From NCBI GenBank assembly GCA_947568835.1, contig OX387604.1, positions 9,269,860 through 9,333,859 of the forward strand: DNA of 64,000 bases, in the 5' to 3' direction. The translations under genes were made by a program, and so were the position numbers. The notes beneath the pieces were generated by a model, which worked only from the letters and a program-made list of their open reading frames with translations, was not told where the DNA came from and made no database searches. Below are positions 49,422 to 61,538 of this stretch, in pieces (the stretch's first letter is position 1; every line of letters begins with the position of its first letter). This stretch comes from Protonemura montana. Lineage: Eukaryota > Arthropoda > Insecta > Plecoptera > Nemouridae.

Positions 49422-52400
49422 CGTGATTAAACACCGCGATCTGGTCGACAACAAAAGACCACGTTTGCAAATCATATGCAACTTCTGAATTATTTATTGT
49501 CTGTTGGACGTTATTTGGCATTTTATTGGGGTTAATATATCGTTTAAAGTACATGTATTCTATATTATGTCACAGACAAAGGGATGTAAAATTTAGCTAA
49601 TCCAGTTGAGATGAAATTGTGTTCCCGAGAATTTGCTTTTATCAGATCTGTTCTGCAGTAGCCTATGTAGTGGTGCACTTTGTATCGCTTTGAGTCTGCA
49701 CTCAGTTAAGCTGCAATTCTGAATTTAATTTCTTCTGAGTATTTACGAAAACTGTACGATTCAGAACTACGCCTTCTAAGCTTACAATGTCACCTCAAGA
49801 GAAAAAAAATCAAGCACAATTCCTAAAAGCGCCTCAACATACTCGTAGAATTGAACGCTACTATGAAGACAAATTTAAGTTATCTATTCTTAATAATTAA
49901 TTTAATAACACTGGCATTTATACGTTTATCTGCCAAAATTACACAAATATTCGTAAACTGATTGAATTATTATTCACTTGAATTCACTGAAGTCTTCACT
50001 GAGTCCACTGGTTCCTCTTCGTAACCGTCACTGGTAAAGCTTCTTTGCGATTTAAAAATTATCCAATGAGCGCTTCTTGATCGGTGGTAGAAACCTAAGA
50101 ATCCTTAGATATAGAAGAGACAGTATTTTCTTAGAACACTATCGCCAGGTGAGTTCTCTAAGATGTGGCACTCTTCAGTAGAAGCATGTGTTATTTCTAG
50201 TAGAGAAAAATGAGGTCATAGTACCTCATTTCATATCACTTAATACTATATAGGTACCTACTCCTTCGCTTTGGTGTGGGGTCTATTGGTTGTTCTATGA
50301 TGGGATCCTTAGCGTTTTTGCCATCGGTTCTGAACGAATCACCGTCTATTGGGTCAAGGAGCTTTGCGTCACGCCAGCCAGCCACCACCAACGATTGGAT
50401 TTAATTGAGAATATCCTATTCTCATGTTACTTTCATAAAAATTAAAAGAGGAATATGTAAAAAAGTCTGTCAATTATCTGTCTGGCGGGGGGTTACCTGA
50501 GGTCAATCTTCTAGTTCGAGAAAGGGAATCTTCTGAAGGTAGTTGGATGGTAAATGTATCTAAAAGTTGTATACAGTGTTACTCATAGGGCAAAACTAAT
50601 TAACACGTACTTATATGAAAAGTTAATGATGCGCAAATCGAATTTACAACTCCATTTAAGGGTGAAACTTAACTTTCATTTGCGATCTCAGCACGAACAT
50701 CTTTTATGCATCATAATCTTAAAAAAACTGTGACATAACAATTTGCACTAAAGTGTGAAACGTTTTTCTTAGACGATTTCATCCGTGCAGTTACACATGT
50801 TCATTATTTTCAACACCTTGCTCTGTAAGCTCGTCATTAATTACATTCTCTCACATTTCTTTGGACATTTACCTTTCTCATAGTGTAGTGAACTATGACA
50901 CCATAGGTAATTACAAAATTAGATTAACTAATGTCGTGGTATCATTCCAGAATGTATTTCAAACTTTAGTGCGCTGGCGGCTAGTAAAAAACTTGGAAAG
51001 AAAATAAATGAAATGAAAAATGAATATCATTAAAAATATCAACTTTTAGGGTTAGCTTTCGATTCCATTTCCTCAGCGCTGTTGGGATATTTATAATGAT
51101 GATAGATCAACTAATGTGTACAAGCAGGCTCATGATTTCAACAAACACAGTTCCTTGACATACAGTAAAAGACAACAGCGCATGTAGGAAATATCTGTTT
51201 ATTCCGCCATAACTAAACGTTCCTTTTCCTATCCGCATGAGAATGATTAACATTATACTAATTAACCTTCCCGGAATCTATCAATTTATTTGCGATATTT
51301 GTACGCGACCTTGCCAAAAGCAACGAAGTCTCATGCTCTTTGGGTCAGTAGGGTACCAGATATTAGGCGAATGGAAAGTTCCACTTATTCTATACAAAAG
51401 TTCACTAACCTGATCCAAATGATGAAAGAAATAGCCGTATAATGCACGCAAGGTCGACCTCTATTAAGTAATAAGAGTAACCGGTATCGGTAAAGTGAAA
51501 CTGAAGCTGATACGCGTGGGTTGAATAAGATCACATTTGTATCGATTACTAAATTCTATTACTGGTCATTTGATGAGTAATTTCATGTTGGTTGCATGCC
51601 TCCTGGGCCACTAACAAAAACTGTTACAATCATGAGTAACCTGGCGCCTCCATCTTAAATAGTTGGTACAACAGGCACATTTTCATTTGTTAGCATATCA
51701 ACTTTCATTTCAGAAAGGTTCTGACCCTTGATGAGGCTGTATAATTCACGTCTGGTTTCGACATAGATCACCTTTGGATTGGATACTAAATCCATGCGTT
51801 TAGATGACAACATTTAATGTGGCATGACATTTTTATTTTTGCATTTGCAGTTGGTTTCTATCAAAAGAATAGATGAGACGTATTTGCCCAACCCAAAGCA
51901 TCACGTCACGAACATATACAATTAACTTTTTAAAAAGTGAAATGAGCGATTTTTTTTTTGTGGTTCCGCCCCATAGGGAAAAATTCACTCTCACTGGCTA
52001 CAGATGTCTTGTTACGGATCTTAAGAGTGAAGATCTAGGCCAAAGTGAGACTGGATCTTTTGGAAAGGAATCATTCATTTTAAAGATCACATTCAAGATT
52101 CTCATTCGATATTAATTTCATCGCATGCGTTAAGTTTCTCTAGAGCGGTCTACTAGGTACTGAAGTTGAATATGTAATGCTGTACCGCATCGCTCACTAT
52201 AGGCAACCTAACCAACAACAGTGTTTAAAATTCAGTACTCCATAGCACATACGACACCATTCAAATAATACCCACTTATTCTTTATCCAAAGGGTAACAG
52301 CCATGCCAAAAAATTTGCGTTTCAATGAGTAAATTGCACATGATCGATGAGAATTATGAGAAGCTTTTTTATTTTTTTATAGTATATGCAAGTCAGTGTA

Positions 52401-54635
52401 CAAATCACATTCACTTTTCTGCACACTTGGATTCAAAAAACATTGCTCTCTCTTCACCACATACTTAAAACACTCGTATTGCGTAAAGATTCCTAGCTAA
52501 TACTTTTGAATCTTCTAATCTTCTGAAGAATCTTACAACATTATTAGTATAACTCTGCACTTACCCACAAGTAGATCAGTTTTCACAAATTCACCAATAT
52601 TTCTCGATCAATAAAACGTTAAGTCAAACCACTAAATTTAAAATTAAGACACACACTCTAATAGCAGCTCACAATTAGTTACTAACCACCAAAAGCCAGC
52701 TGACAGACGCACACGCTTGTTTTCCGCGGGAAAAACACAGAAATCTTCTTCGAGTGTCGGTGACGTTCACTTTCATCGTGTTCTCCAACTTTCACGCGAG
52801 CAGTATCCCTTCCTTCGACTTCTCCTTCCACGCGTCTCCCAACTATACAACACATAGGTCCTTCGCTAACGAAATAAAACGAAAACTCTCTCCTCATCTT
52901 CATTCGCTTTCCCAACATTTATTATTAATTTATTCTCGTGAAGATAGCGCCAGCTACAAATTAACGGCGGTGGATCTTTGTCTACGGTCTTGTTCAAATA
53001 ATTATTTAATTAAATACGATATAATTGATACGCTAACATAATTAAACACATTGCACAATACTTACGTTTATGATTGAAACGTTTCTATAAATATAATATA
53101 TAATATATACAATGTTTATTATTCATATGTAACAACAGGTAGTGGTATAGGTAAAGGAAATTAATGTGAGCCAATACACAACCAAACATCGAGTTTTCAT
53201 GATGTAGTTTAGTTTTGGTACCTGTTAGATATTTACTATTATTTTGTATTATTTGTTATTTCTAATGGCTTTAGAATGTTAATGTCTTTTACAACAGTGC
53301 CCTTCAAGTGCACGTGAAATTTAATTAACATATATTTTTGTAAATACCGCTTCGGGTAATTACACTTTTTTTATGTCCTTTAAAATATAAATGCATTTTA
53401 CGCCGATATTAATACAAGCGTCACAATCCATGACATGCAACTAATGCATTTTTTAAATTAAATGAAAATATCGATAACCAATCGTGAGCGCAAAAAAAAA
53501 ACCAATGTGACCAACACAAAACTGTGTTTATACCAGCGATATTATATATTCTATAGTTATTTTTGAGTTGCACACTCGTTTAATAATATAATTACAGCTG
53601 TGATTAAAGTCCCTTGGGGTGTAGATAAAAGAACACCATTAGGTATGTAAACTAGATGTGTGTCAATGAAGCTTTAATTAGGCCTAGAGTGCGTGCCCGT
53701 TAACTAACTTCAAAGTCGAGGACAAAGCACGGTTACAAAAAAAAAATTAAAATTTTGACTTATTTTCAGGTTAGTTGTGTTCATTTTGTTTTTTACACTT
53801 TTTGATAACAAGTCTATTAATCGATAAATTATTACTGGTTATCGATATCGACAGCAGGGACAAGAAAAAAATTAAAACTCTTCTTTGTTCGGGTTAACGC
53901 CTGGTGAAACTCTGAGTTTGTGCAGACGATTTGCTTTACACTCGGCTCCTTTCAAAGATGGTAAGGTTTCTTAGATCCTAAAAAAATATGAAACCCCAGG
54001 GTAGAGTGCCCTACAGCCATCAAATTACCAAATCCAGAATTTTAAGAATTTAATTTTTTGTGTAGGTACAAGAACCCTTCCGATCGATAGTCTTAAAAAT
54101 CCGTCTCAGACTCAATAAGCCCCTCCAATTCTTATGTACCCTTTGCAAGTTGTTCAAGAAAGTGCAGGGAATGGTTGTTATATTTAGAATTTAAAAAAAT
54201 GAAAAATAGTTCTAAAGAAAAATGAAAATTTTGTGCTCTTTTGTGTAGCAAAACTGCAAGTCTCGCTAATAAGACATAGGGGTGTTTATCTGAACTGAAC
54301 CATGCCTTCCACTATTAATGGTAAGATTGTAATTTGTCATTAAAGAAATAACGTGTATACTCTTGTTTTCTTTGTAACAGATTATAAAAAGATTTCAGGT
54401 TACATAAAATCACATAAAACAAAACATAGATCTATTTATACAATCCGTTTTCTTTTTATTATTAAAGTATGAATGATACAGTAAGTACAAACCACGCAAC
54501 GTATTTTGATTGAAAGGCGCCACCATTCGTGATAATAATTTAATTCGGGAATAATATTATCCTTTATACAGTGAATTGAAACATCATGAAAATATTTAAG
54601 TCCTATGTAATATTATCCCCAATTTTGGACTGGCA
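49422..54635. other. Intergenic DNA, about 5 kb, nothing convincing
   Basis: No coding exon could be supported. A locally GC-richer patch at 52690-52930 has short open frames on both strands but no splice-consistent model. R3 copy 3 lies near 54.1 kb. Confidence 0.5.
54085..54240 (+). repeat. Dispersed repeat family R3, copy 3
   Basis: Shares cttaaaaatccgtctcagac and tgcagggaatggttgtta with the other two copies. It lies just downstream of the modular gene. Confidence 0.4.
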
Positions 54636-57600
54636 TTACGTCGTTGACGCTCCTGCGGATGACCCTCCGCCCAACAAGTTTCCGGTCAGTGAAGAGAACA
54701 GCGATTTAAACACATTGAATTTCACCTAAACAAAATTTAAAAATATATTATTAAATGGTTACAGCACAACGATTTAAATAAAATTTAAAATCGACTCAAA
54801 GTGTAGACAAGCTCACCCTCAGCACCGAAGATACAGTGTTGGTAACTTTTGAGACTATGCCACTACCACCGCTCTTTCCGATCAAGTCATCATACTGGAA
54901 AATAATTGTGTTTGTTAAAAAAAGAAGTGCTTCATACAATTATTCAATTTGTCATCTTGGTGAAAGGTGTCTTGCACCTTTGCAAGTAATCTTTGTGAAG
55001 AGAACCATCTATGCATTTTGCAGGGCAATCCATATATCCTGTCGGCCACACTCTGGCTAAAGCAATAAAAAAAGAACCCTTGTGCATGACTCTTTTATCA
55101 CAGGTAAGGTCAAACTTTTCAAGTGAATAGTATGGCTTCTTTATTATATACAAGAGAAAACAAATCCAACACGTACGTTAATTTCTTTATCTTTCAAAAG
55201 CCCTTATGACTGACCATTCAATACAATACATATGGAGTAATATTTATGGTAAAAAGTTCTTTAATAGAAACTCACTGTTCCCCCGACCAGAACATCAGGA
55301 CCTCCACCGACGTTGAAAAGAGAGATCTTGGAATCGAAAACTGTTCCGAGTGGTTTTATGGCTCCAGAGCTGCCACCCACACCTCCTGATGCATCCCCCG
55401 AGCTTTCACCTCCCTGAAGGTGAAATAAAAATCGATTTATTGACGGCGAATCTCTTCCGACGACTTTCTCAAGAGTCGAACATCACTACACGCCAGTAAA
55501 ATTTTCCATGTCAGAGGCATACGACGACGCGACGTATTTTTTTTTACAAAAAGCTATATGAAATTTAAAAAAAATTGCCTTGGTAGTGACATTAACACCC
55601 GGTTCTACTTTAATCATTAAATTTACGTTTGCCATCAAATTTCGTTGTGACATTCTTGAAATTTAAGGCTTACTCAATTAAAAAAAGTTATTCTAAAACG
55701 AAAGATGATGAATACAGACCCCGCTGCTGCTACCGAGGATTCCGGTCAATAAGCTGAGAATGTTGGAGCCGCCGCCGCCGCCTTCCGCTCCATCGGCATC
55801 ACCGCCACCCTGCAACACCGAATACACGTTAAAATTATCTCTGTGTTGCAAAAACTCCCGCGTTGAAGAAACCCGCGTTGAAGAAACCCCGCGTTGGAGA
55901 AACCCCGCGTTGGAGAAACCCCGGGTTGAAGAAAACCCGCGTTGAAGAAACCCCGTGTTGAAGAAACCCCGCGTTGAAAAAACTCCGCGTTGAAGAAACC
56001 CCGCGTTAAAGAAACCCCGCGTTGAAGAAACTCCGCGTTGAAAAAACTCCACGTTGAAGAAACCCCGCGTTGAAAAAACTCCGCGTTGAAGAAACCCCGC
56101 GTTGAAGAAACCCCGCGTTGAAAAAACTCCGCGTTGAAGAAACCCCGCGTTGAAGAAACCCCGCGTTGAAGAAACTCCGTGTTGAAGAAACCCCGCATTG
56201 AAGAAACCCCGCGCTTCTCGCCCCTCCCCCCCCCCCCCCCCCCCCCCCCCCCACCCCACACCACCATTGCAAGTCCACTACTACAAAAACCCACTTAATT
56301 CAGAACCACACGTTCCAAAAACTCGCGCATTTCACGGATCACTTTTCAATACCAAAACGTCCATTTAGATTCTTGAAAGTAGGTTACTTATGATCCTGAT
56401 GGTATGCATATTTTAAGCTGACAGTTGACATATAATTGTGAAATTTAAAAACTTGCTATCAATTTAATAGTTAATGATAAGTGCTGAGACGCATAAGAAT
56501 GATTAAGCAGACAATATGAAGGGTAAATCAAGTTTCGCATGCACAACTCACCCCACTGCTGGATCCTAGGAGCGTAGGAACCAAGTTTAGAATACCCGGA
56601 AGAAGCTGAGTGATTGCATCACCACTGCCGCCACCACCATCTCGCCCGTCTCCACCGCCCTGCGACCCACTCAAATGACACGTGCCCAACTCATACTAGC
56701 ATGCATTTCCATGAAAATCTATTTCGAGGGAAATATATATTGCGGGAAATATATATTACGGGAAATAATAATGTTGCAAAAAATGACATTGTTAGCTTCA
56801 GAGGTAAAAATAATATGATAGAAAGGTACAAATGCTTTGTAAAATGCATTCTACTCACCCCTTTGCTACTTTTTAATAATGTCGGAAGCATTGTTAAAAG
56901 ACCGGGGAGAAGCTCAAAAATAGCCCCACTTCCACCGCCACCACCCTCATCATCGTCTCCACCCTATATTTGTTTGATTTCATGTTAATATTTTATAGTA
57001 CAATTTTTTATAAATTATTTCATGTCGCAAGGAAAAAAATCGAGTTGGATAGGTCTTACCCCACTGCTGCCTCCTAGTAACGTTGGTAACATTGACAACA
57101 ACCCAGGAAGTAGTTCAAAAATAGCACCGCTTCCTCCACCACCTTCTTCCCCGTCTTCGCCACCCTGTGTTGGTGTTCCCAATATCCGTTAACAAAAACG
57201 TGTTTTCCGCAAATATGATTGTGTAGTGAAATTTCTTTGAAGTGCAATATAATCTGTTCACCTTACCCCACTGCTGCCTCCAAGTATAGTAGGAAGCATC
57301 GATAATAAACCTGGTAGTAATTCCAAAATTGCCCCGCTTCCGCCACCACCACCTTCTTCATCATCATCACCTCCGCCCTGAATAATCCGTTATTAATTTG
57401 CGTAATAATTGCGCTGGTTCTATTTGCTAATTGGTACTGTTTTCAATTGTTTTATCAACTTACCCCGCTTGATGACCCCAACAAAGTTGGTAACATTGTT
57501 AACAAACCAGGCAAAAGACTTAACAAACCACCCAGACCTCCTCCCCCTTCACCATCTTCTCCTTCTTCTCCGCCGCCGCCCTAAACCGATTAGGAAACAA

Positions 57601-60600
57601 ACTGACCGTAAAGAAATGGTAATTTAATTAAAAGCGTATTATACTCCATTAATCGAGATCGTTTTCCAAATATATGAGGCTTAAGTATTATTTTAGTTTA
57701 TAGTTGTTATTGGCGAACACGTGCAATTTTTTACAATTGTGAATTCACATTAAAATTGTTTTATTATTTGTATTATTTCGCAGCTCATGAACCGGAGCAG
57801 TGCAGTGAGCGCAGTATGAACTACACTCTTACCCCACTGCTACCTCCGAGAATAGTAGGAAGCATAGACAACAGCCCAGGGAGCAATTCCAAAATAGCCC
57901 CGCTCCCACCTCCACCCTCTTCGCCGTCTTCACCGCCACCACCCTAAATTGACACATCATTATTTATTGATGTGTTATCAAATCACATCGTTAATTAACG
58001 AGATTAGTGCAAATCGTATCTTACCCCACTACTACTTCCTAGCAATGTAGGAAGCATAGACAACAAGCCCGGAAGCAAACTAAAAATAGCCCCGCTCCCA
58101 CCTCCACCCTCTTCACCGTCTTCGCCACCGCCCTAAAGCGACACATTTTAATGAATTTATTTTGTTTTCAAAGAAATATGTATAAGTATTTAATGTGAAC
58201 TTAATCTTATGCCATCTCACCCCGCTGCCGAGTATGGTAGGTAGCATTCCTAGTAGTCCTGGAAGCAATTCCAAAATAGCCCCACTACCGCCTCCACCTT
58301 CCTCATCATCTTCTCCGCCTCCCTAAATTGATTGGCAGACGTCTTTATTATTTTTGTTCTTTTCCATCATAAGTATTACTTAGATGTGTTTTCTTTGCGA
58401 ATTCTTGAAAGCAATACTCACCCCACCGCTTGAACTCCCTAGCAAAGAAGGCAACATTTGAAGTAAACCAGGTAATAAACTAAGTAGGCCACCACCGTCG
58501 TCATCGTCTCCTTCCCCTCCCCCACTACCTTCTTCACCACCGCCACCCTAAAAAAGAGTCCTAGAGTTAAGATAGTTTTCCTCATGGTGTACCAAACAAA
58601 TCTGTGTTACTGGAATATGAGACAGCATTTCAGATGGGGATCTTCGAGGGCAGTGTCAATATTTGAATCTTTCAGTCATCTTGACATCTCCCTCCACACC
58701 GCAAGCATTTTTTGTAATCCAGATGAAAATCTGAAGGTTTAATTCAGCAGTTTGGAACATTATTTTAAAAACCAGAGTGGAGTAGCCATTAGAAAAGCTG
58801 AAAAGAAAAGCTGACTCTGGAGTCGTGCATAGCTGAGAACTAATTATTTTAACGCACATTTTTTATCTGTGATTGTTTATAAAACTGTTTCTTAGTCATT
58901 GAAATGTCAATTTGGGAGTACTTTAAGCAAATGTAATTGAGTAAGAAGCAAAGAATATCTTCCGGATTTACTGCAATATGCAATAAAGATAACACCACCA
59001 CTGTAAATTGTACACTTAGTAAATTAACAACAGCAAAAAAATATTTTTCTTTTCCAGGAAAATTCTTATTAATTTTTTTCATTGTTTCCATGTGTTCTCT
59101 GCCTGATAGGGAGCATGGAAATCTAGTCTGGCACGAAAAGCTCAAGAATCTTTAGCGATAGAACAGTGGTACCAAACAATTTATATGAAGTATTGTTTGT
59201 AACAACTATCTGTGATCTATTAGATTTCTCTGCGCCCCGTTCCAACATTTGGTACCAGCATGAGAAAAATCTCACAACTATTAAAATTGAATAAAAACTT
59301 ACCCCACTACTACTTCCAAGGAGAGTGGGTAACATGGAGAGCAAACCAGGAAGAAGGTCGAAAATAGCCCCACTACCACCACCACCACCACCGTCACGAT
59401 CCCCGCCACCCTAAAGAAAAGCAAGTACATCTTGTTAACAGAGTAAAGGCATGTGCTTTTCTTACCCCACTGCTACCTCCTAACAAACTAGGAATCAAGC
59501 TGAGCAGGTTCGATCCTCCGCCGCCTCCATCTTCACCGTCTCCTCCTGCAGCACCCTAAAAAGGATTAGAACATGTTATTCGGCGCGAAGCGTCCCAAAA
59601 TGGCGATACTACCTCCACCACAGTTGCAATCACCATCACCACCGCCACCCTAAGCCAAAGCAAGTACACCACATTAGTAGATCATAGGCTAGAGCCATGT
59701 CTTACCCCGCTACTACTTCCTAACAAACTGGGGATCAGGCTGAGCAAGTTCGATCCTCCGCCACCTCCATCTTCACCGTCTCCTCCTGCAGCTCCCTAAA
59801 AAGGATTAGAACATGTTATTCGGCGCGAAGCGTCCCAAACTGGCGATACTACCTCCACCACAGTTGCAATCACCATCACCAGCGCCACCCTAAACCAAAG
59901 CAGGTACACCACATTAGTAGATCATAGGCTAGAGCCATGTCTTACCCCGCTACTACTTCCTAACAAACTGGGGATCAGGCTGAGCAAGTTTGATCCACCG
60001 CCGCCTCCATCTTCACCGTCTCCTCCTGCTGCTCCCTGGAAACGATAATGGTATGTCAGTCGGCGCAAAGCGGTCTCTTGGACCCTGATGTCTTTTTAAG
60101 CTCCGAAGTGACCCCCATTGTGAACGAGCTGTTCCTCGAGCAAGGTCGCTCACTACCGCAAAGTAATTTTTTGTGCTAACTAAATTTCGAATTTTATTGT
60201 TTTCACCATGACCGAGACAACATGGTAGCCCACTGTTCGTCCTTGCCTTGCCCTGTGTTGCCTTGCCCTGCCCTTCCCTGCCTTGTCCTGCGCTGACCTG
60301 CCGTGCCCTGCCTTGTCCTGCTCTGACCTACCCTGCTCTGCCTACCCTACTCTGACCTACCCTGCCCTGCCTTGCCCTGCCCTGAATTGCTCTGCTCTAA
60401 GCATTACTAGCCCACTATTCGTCCGTAACCTCTACTGCCCTGTCCTGCCCTGCTCTGCCCTGACCAGTTCGGTACTGATCGCTATTCTGATCGGGTGTTA
60501 CTCACTCCGCTGCTGCTGCCTAAGATTCCTGTCAAGAGTCCAAGAATGTTAGATCCGCCACCTCCGTCTTCACCGTCGCCGCCACCCTAAAAGAAATACA

Positions 60601-61538
60601 AATTTAATTGGAGTCCTTGCAGAAAGAATCACAATATTTCAGCGGTTCAATTTCGGAGCGAGGAATGTATCTGCTATAGATAATTACTCCACTGCTGCTG
60701 CCTAGAAGTCCGGATATAAGATTGCCTCCTCCTCCTCCTCCTCCTCCTCCAGAACTTCCATCGCCGCCACCCTAAAATAATTCCGAAGAATTTGAACGGG
60801 AGTGTAAAGAAGAAATTATGTAGTTTTGTAGAGTTGTATAGTCGAATGTCGTTCCTTACCCCGCTGCTTCCTCCGAGAACGCCAGTCAATAGATCAACCG
60901 CTCGCTTGTCGCGCTTAACCAATTCGTTTAGCGCCTTCATGTCGCGGGCCATTTTCTCTTTATTCCCCTTATCTTTAGTTAAAGTTTTCACCGCAGTAAC
61001 TAATATATTCTCCTCGAATTGCTGCTCCATTTTCACAGCCTCCGCCAACCCTCCCAACGCCACCGCGGACACCAAGTCTGTTTCCAGTTTCTGCATTTTA
61101 AAACAAAAAGACGGATTCGGTTTTTAGGTCTCGCCAAATTGGTGCTAAGGTCAGTTAGCACCATCATTGACTTAATAAAGCAAAGTTGACTGAATTTTGA
61201 AAGTTGAATTGCATGAGATTCTAAAGAGGTTGAGGCTCATTTATTGAGTAGGCCAGAACCAGTCTAGAGCTTACAGGTATAAAATTAAAAATGTGGTTAT
61301 AAAAAAATGACACTTAATTCATGGTCAATTATTTTACCGATTATTTTGCATTTATGGTTGGTTATTGATATTTGTATTTTTGGAGAGAACTTGTAAAATT
61401 TACCTCGAGTAGTGCTTCTTTTGCTGCGCCATTATCTTGCGTAGCATTATTTGCAATTGGCATACTTAATGTACTCGAGATAATTACTGAGGCAATCACC
61501 GAAATGATCAAGCCCCTATGGGCTACTGCACGAAACAT
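54636..61538 (-). CDS. Modular secreted Gly/Asp/Glu-rich protein, 21 phase-0 exons (765 aa), family not recognised
   Basis: Exons: 61538-61404, 61090-60860, 60771-60688, 60586-60506, 60035-59946, 59795-59706, 59555-59466, 59410-59303, 58547-58422, 58322-58221, 58132-58025, 57943-57833, 57580-57464, 57377-57267, 57164-57060, 56963-56859, 56659-56552, 55809-55720, 55413-55276, 54894-54817, 54725-54636 (stop). Every exon is a multiple of three in phase 0. Exon 1 gives signal peptide MFRAVAHRGLIISVIASVII; exon 2 is helical with a KR site. Exons 3-18 each encode one module: an acidic Gly-rich linker, then a Leu/Pro-rich stretch ending LLGSSSG. Type A (exons 3-7, 18; 27-30 aa) has NLLSLIPSLLG; type B (exons 8-17; 34-42 aa) has the doubled LLPGLLSMLPTLLG. 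The end is a split helix (GIVSKVTNTVSSVLR then VKFNVFKSLFSSLTG). The composition suggests an extracellular structural or self-assembling protein, but that is inference; no known family is recognised. Confidence 0.92.
55858..56215. repeat. 16-bp minisatellite, about 22 copies
   Basis: The unit is gttgaagaaaccccgc. It lies in the modular gene's intron between exons 17 and 18 and runs into a poly(C) tract. It is unrelated in sequence to the other 16-bp array. Confidence 0.95.
56222..56256. repeat. Poly(C)/poly(G) tract of about 30 bp
   Basis: Almost unbroken C on the plus strand, so the pre-mRNA of the modular gene carries a run of about 30 G. It could form G-quadruplexes. Length is likely variable and hard to sequence accurately. 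Confidence 0.9.
59566..59649 (-). pseudogene. Vestigial or alternative terminal exon in the modular gene (copy 1)
   Basis: After acceptor ggcttag this 84-nt stretch reads in phase 0 as a module-like start, GGGGDGDCNCGGGSIAILG, then RFAPNNMF and a stop. It could be a decayed module that lost its donor, or a terminal exon giving a short secreted form. The CNC pair is notable because the main form has no cysteine in its modules. Confidence 0.4.
59806..59889 (-). pseudogene. Vestigial or alternative terminal exon in the modular gene (copy 2)
   Basis: Near-identical duplicate of the stretch at 59566-59649 (two substitutions in the reading: Ala for Gly and Ser for Ile), again phase 0, with acceptor ggtttag and the same stop. 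It was copied along with the 240-bp unit. Confidence 0.4.
60237..60460. repeat. Imperfect (CCTGC)n-type simple repeat
   Basis: Pyrimidine-rich runs of ccttgccctgccctg and variants fill most of the intron between exons 4 and 5 of the modular gene. Confidence 0.8.
60860..61090 (-). CDS. Exon 2 of the modular gene: helical, lysine-rich N-terminal domain
   Basis: Seventy-seven codons, 231 nt, bounded by tgcag and gtaagg. The content is charged and probably helical (LAEAVKMEQQFEENILVTAV, DKGNKEKMARDMKALNELV), with KRDKRAVDLL near the end as a possible cleavage site. It finishes LLTGVLGGSSG, the same ending as the repeated modules, so the module array probably grew from the 3' end of this exon or was fused to it. 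Confidence 0.9.

Larger units (their letters stand above)
59466..60035 (-). repeat. Recent 240-bp tandem duplication spanning exons 5-7 of the modular gene
   Basis: Two full units, about 59460-59699 and 59700-59939, and a partial third from 59940 are nearly identical through exon and intron. Each includes a 90-nt exon encoding a 30-residue type A module and about 150 bp of intron that itself carries a vestigial or optional exon. The near identity of intron sequence shows that the duplication is much younger than the rest of the array. Confidence 0.85.

Noticed and set aside
52682-53041. Overlapping open frames on both strands in a GC-richer patch
   Set aside because: No splice-consistent model or recognisable domain; possibly a promoter or UTR, but nothing supports it.
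55693-56294. Frames of 180-190 codons on the minus strand with RGFFNAGFLQ-type repeats
   Set aside because: They run across the 16-bp intron minisatellite and the poly(C) tract; the only real coding part is exon 18 (55720-55809).
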